From the NCBI GenBank assembly GCA_903970475.1, contig CAJCIQ010000046.1, positions 1 to 64,000 of the forward strand: DNA of 64,000 nt, given 5' to 3'. Every line of letters starts with the position of its first letter. The first letter of the stretch is position 1. This DNA is from Beijerinckiaceae bacterium (GTDB lineage Bacteria > Bacteroidota > Bacteroidia > Chitinophagales > Chitinophagaceae). The position numbers and the translations under genes are program-made. This document shows positions 62,625 to 64,000 of this stretch, piece after piece. The notes under the pieces are model-generated. The model was not told the origin of the DNA, made no database searches, and was given only the letters and a program-made list of their open reading frames with translations.

Positions 62625-63134
62625 TCACGGCGCTATTAACCGGTACTGCCCTGAAGTTACCATTACAACGTCTCCGGTAACGTATACATCCTCGAAGGGA
62701 GCGCTGCTCACCTGTGCGTACAACTTGCTTTCCCTGCCCAGGTTTGTGCCCTGATGTATCAGGATCACCTCATTTGCAGCACAGAGCCCATACTTTACCA
62801 GGTAGGCAGCCGCCGGGCCAGCCAGGCTGCCGGTAGCAATGTCTTCCACGAGGCCTGTATTATCCCAGGTACGGATAGAGCGGGAGGCGATGTCCAGAAT
62901 GCCTACAAATTTTGCCCCGATTGCTTTTAATCACTCACTCAGTCCGGTTACCCGTATACCTGCCTTCCAAAAACCACTTTCCACTGGAATCAAAAGATAG
63001 GGCAACCCCGAAGACACTACCTGCAATGGAAAGTTTTACGCTTGATCTTGTTCACTAAGATTCAAGGCCTGAAGGAACTCCCTGCTTTGGTCCTCCCTAA
63101 GGATACTGCCAAATGTTGCCGCACCCTGGTTCAT
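62625..63134 (-). pseudogene. phzF-like gene remnant with two in-frame stops
   Basis: A single minus-strand frame of 170 codons reads as the C-terminal two thirds of a PhzF-family isomerase: MNQGAATFGSILRED, FPLQVVSSGLPYLLIPVESG, LKAIGAKFVGILDIASRS, EDIATGSLAGPAAAYLVKYG. It is broken by a TAA at 63038-63036 and a TGA at 62933-62931. The N-terminal part with the catalytic Glu is missing. Downstream of 62849 the frame is intact to the natural stop at 62625. No function is expected. Confidence 0.88.
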
Positions 63135-63189
63135 CGTGGCTTCATATCCATAGGCTGTTCGGCATTTGAGCGGGTTCAGAAAAGCGCTG

Positions 63190-63483
63190 GATATAAACCT
63201 TATCCTTACTACCTAATGGGTGGCAACGTCTTTTCCCAAAGGCACTGCCTTTACCGGACCCGAAGGAGGGCTGGTCCTCTGGGTAGAGCTCCCGGCGCAT
63301 ATTGATGCCGCAGCCTTACAGGCCATAGCATTTGAAAATGGCATCGCTGTTGCGCCGGGAGTACTTTTTTCCAATACCCAGGAATACAAAAATTATATAC
63401 GCGTCAGTTACGGTAATGCCTGGAGTAAAAAGGTGGAGAATGAAATGAAAAGGTTGGGGAAGTTGGTGATGGAGTTGGGGTAA
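63190..63483 (+). pseudogene. C-terminal remnant of a MocR-type aminotransferase-like regulator
   Basis: From a GTG at 63220 the frame reads ATSFPKGTAFTGPEGGLVLW, VELPAHIDAAALQAIAF and GIAVAPGVLFSN-x-YKNYIRVSYG, the end of the class I aminotransferase-like domain of GntR/MocR regulators. In the same frame a TAA stands three codons before. The GntR DNA-binding part and most of the large domain are missing. It faces away from the phzF remnant, so both genes lost their 5' parts to what could be one deletion. Confidence 0.85.
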
Positions 63484-63639
63484 AATACGTTCTCTGTCGT
63501 TGCATAATGACACATGCCTAGATGCTCCTATATACTACTACAATTAATTGATTTTCAATTTTTTATGAAAAAACGATTCTACCTTTGAATGGCTGAATGA
63601 TAAAACATTCGTTTAGTTACTTTACTTAACTTTTGCGTT

Positions 63640-63827
63640 ATGTCTGAAAGAGATTTAAAAGAAATGCTCGAAGCCTTAGAGCAATTAAAACCGGAGTTTG
63701 AACGCGACCCCAAAGCTCGTGTTCGATTCCTTATTGACGCCTTGACGCCGGCATCATAACAAAAGAAGGTAAAATGACTGAGCACTACCAGCACTTACCA
63801 TTATGTATTCCACCAGAACTACGCTGA
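63640..63827 (+). pseudogene. Small antitoxin-like gene frameshifted by an 8-bp duplication
   Basis: As it stands the ATG at 63640 encodes 39 residues (MSERDLKEMLEALEQLKPEF, then ERDPKARVRFLIDALTPAS) and stops at 63757-63759. If one of two tandem copies of TTGACGCC is removed the frame continues as FLIDAGIITKEGKMTEHYQH and stops at 63825-63827, giving a 59-60 residue protein with the usual end of small partner proteins encoded upstream of ADP-ribosyltransferase-like genes (a FL-x-AGI-x-TK-x-G-x-LT-x-Y pattern). The repaired frame overlaps the next ATG by 25 bases, the normal layout of such pairs. Its identity as an antitoxin is inference. Confidence 0.6.
63734..63749. repeat. 8-bp perfect tandem duplication causing a frameshift
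   Basis: TTGACGCC occurs at 63734-63741 and 63742-63749. Deleting one copy restores a longer, family-like frame. Confidence 0.9.
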
Positions 63828-64000
63828 CTTATGGCTTTCACGGTTGCGACAAGTCCTTATTAAATCAAATTCTTTTAGGAAAAGAAACACTAAAGCCAAG
63901 CAAGAATCGGTATGATTGGTTAAGCAATGGCATTTACTTCTGGTACAGTAGCCCCTCAAGAGCCCTTGATTATGCAAATATTCTGAAGGCTAATCCTAAA
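63803..64000 (+). CDS. ADP-ribosyltransferase-fold protein, 3' end off the right edge
   Basis: An open frame of 66 codons runs from an ATG at 63803 to the window end. It shows the start of an ART/PARP-like fold: YGFHGCDKSLL with the His of the first motif, then NRYDWLSNGIYFWYSSPSRALDYA with the Tyr of the second motif (the N/G-G-I-Y-F, A-x-x-Y-A pattern of PARP-type proteins). The catalytic Glu region lies outside the window. Proteins of this type with a small upstream partner are found as candidate toxins or defence proteins in many bacteria. Whether it is active, and whether its partner is needed for safety, cannot be seen here. Confidence 0.65.
   Translation, partial: MYSTRTTLTYGFHGCDKSLLNQILLGKETLKPSKNRYDWLSNGIYFWYSSPSRALDYANILKANPK

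Noticed and set aside
63721-63731. GTTCGATTCC as a tRNA T-arm
   Set aside because: It lies inside the small coding frame, and no acceptor or anticodon stem can be formed around it.
1-64000. CRISPR arrays, rRNA, tRNA or prophage
   Set aside because: No regularly spaced repeats with spacers, no rRNA or tRNA signatures and no phage structural genes were seen by reading.

Overview
The window reads as chromosome of a Bacteroidota, most likely a Chitinophagaceae-type soil bacterium. Supporting this are STN-type and Oar-type TonB-dependent receptors, FecR/ECF sigma surface signalling, many lipoproteins with a Cys-Lys-Lys start, GH92/GH106/GH30 enzymes, and TAnnTTTG promoter boxes just upstream of many starts. 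The placement is inference from gene families; no rRNA or tRNA is visible.

Layout. (1) 1-5.6 kb, minus: a planctomycete-type cassette (PSD1/DUF1549/DUF1553 cytochrome protein, DUF1501 protein, TIM-barrel isomerase, and a DUF2231-like membrane protein running off the left edge). (2) 6.5-12.3 kb: a GH106-like enzyme, VOC and SRPBCC proteins, msrA, and a 7TM-type sensor gene cut by one amber codon. (3) 12.4-18.7 kb: an unknown exported protein, a secreted PI-PLC-like protein, a FadL-like barrel and a small zinc-ribbon protein. (4) 18.8-35.9 kb: a nine-gene minus-strand operon (FecR, STN-TBDT, two DUF4397-like lipoproteins, three FAS1 lipoproteins, an Oar-like TBDT, an IPT/TIG-NHL lipoprotein) closed by a strong terminator and headed by a divergent ECF sigma gene. 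(5) 36-48 kb: accessory metabolism (MDR oxidoreductase/HxlR, subclass B3 metallo-beta-lactamase, two AraC regulators, GH92, GH30, two SDRs). (6) 48-57.5 kb: a large AsmA-like protein, small membrane proteins, and a TonB-receptor cluster with two Cys/His-rich LRGPP-tail proteins. (7) 57.5-64 kb: a decaying region with remnants of an ABC permease, phzF and a MocR regulator, an intact ECF42/DGPF operon, two copies of an unrecognised 36-residue membrane microprotein, and at the right edge an ADP-ribosyltransferase-like protein preceded by a frameshifted small partner gene.

Most notable: the pair of microprotein genes at 58193-58303 and 62434-62544, too short for ordinary gene calling, with 24 of 36 residues identical, mostly synonymous codon differences, a shared leader and strong terminators; the possible toxin module at the right edge, whose small gene is broken by an 8-bp tandem duplication; and the FAS1/DUF4397/TBDT operon, which has no SusD. 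A recurring theme is short tandem duplications (8-23 bp) and GC-rich patches at gene ends and protein linkers, together with several genes broken by one nonsense or frameshift change.
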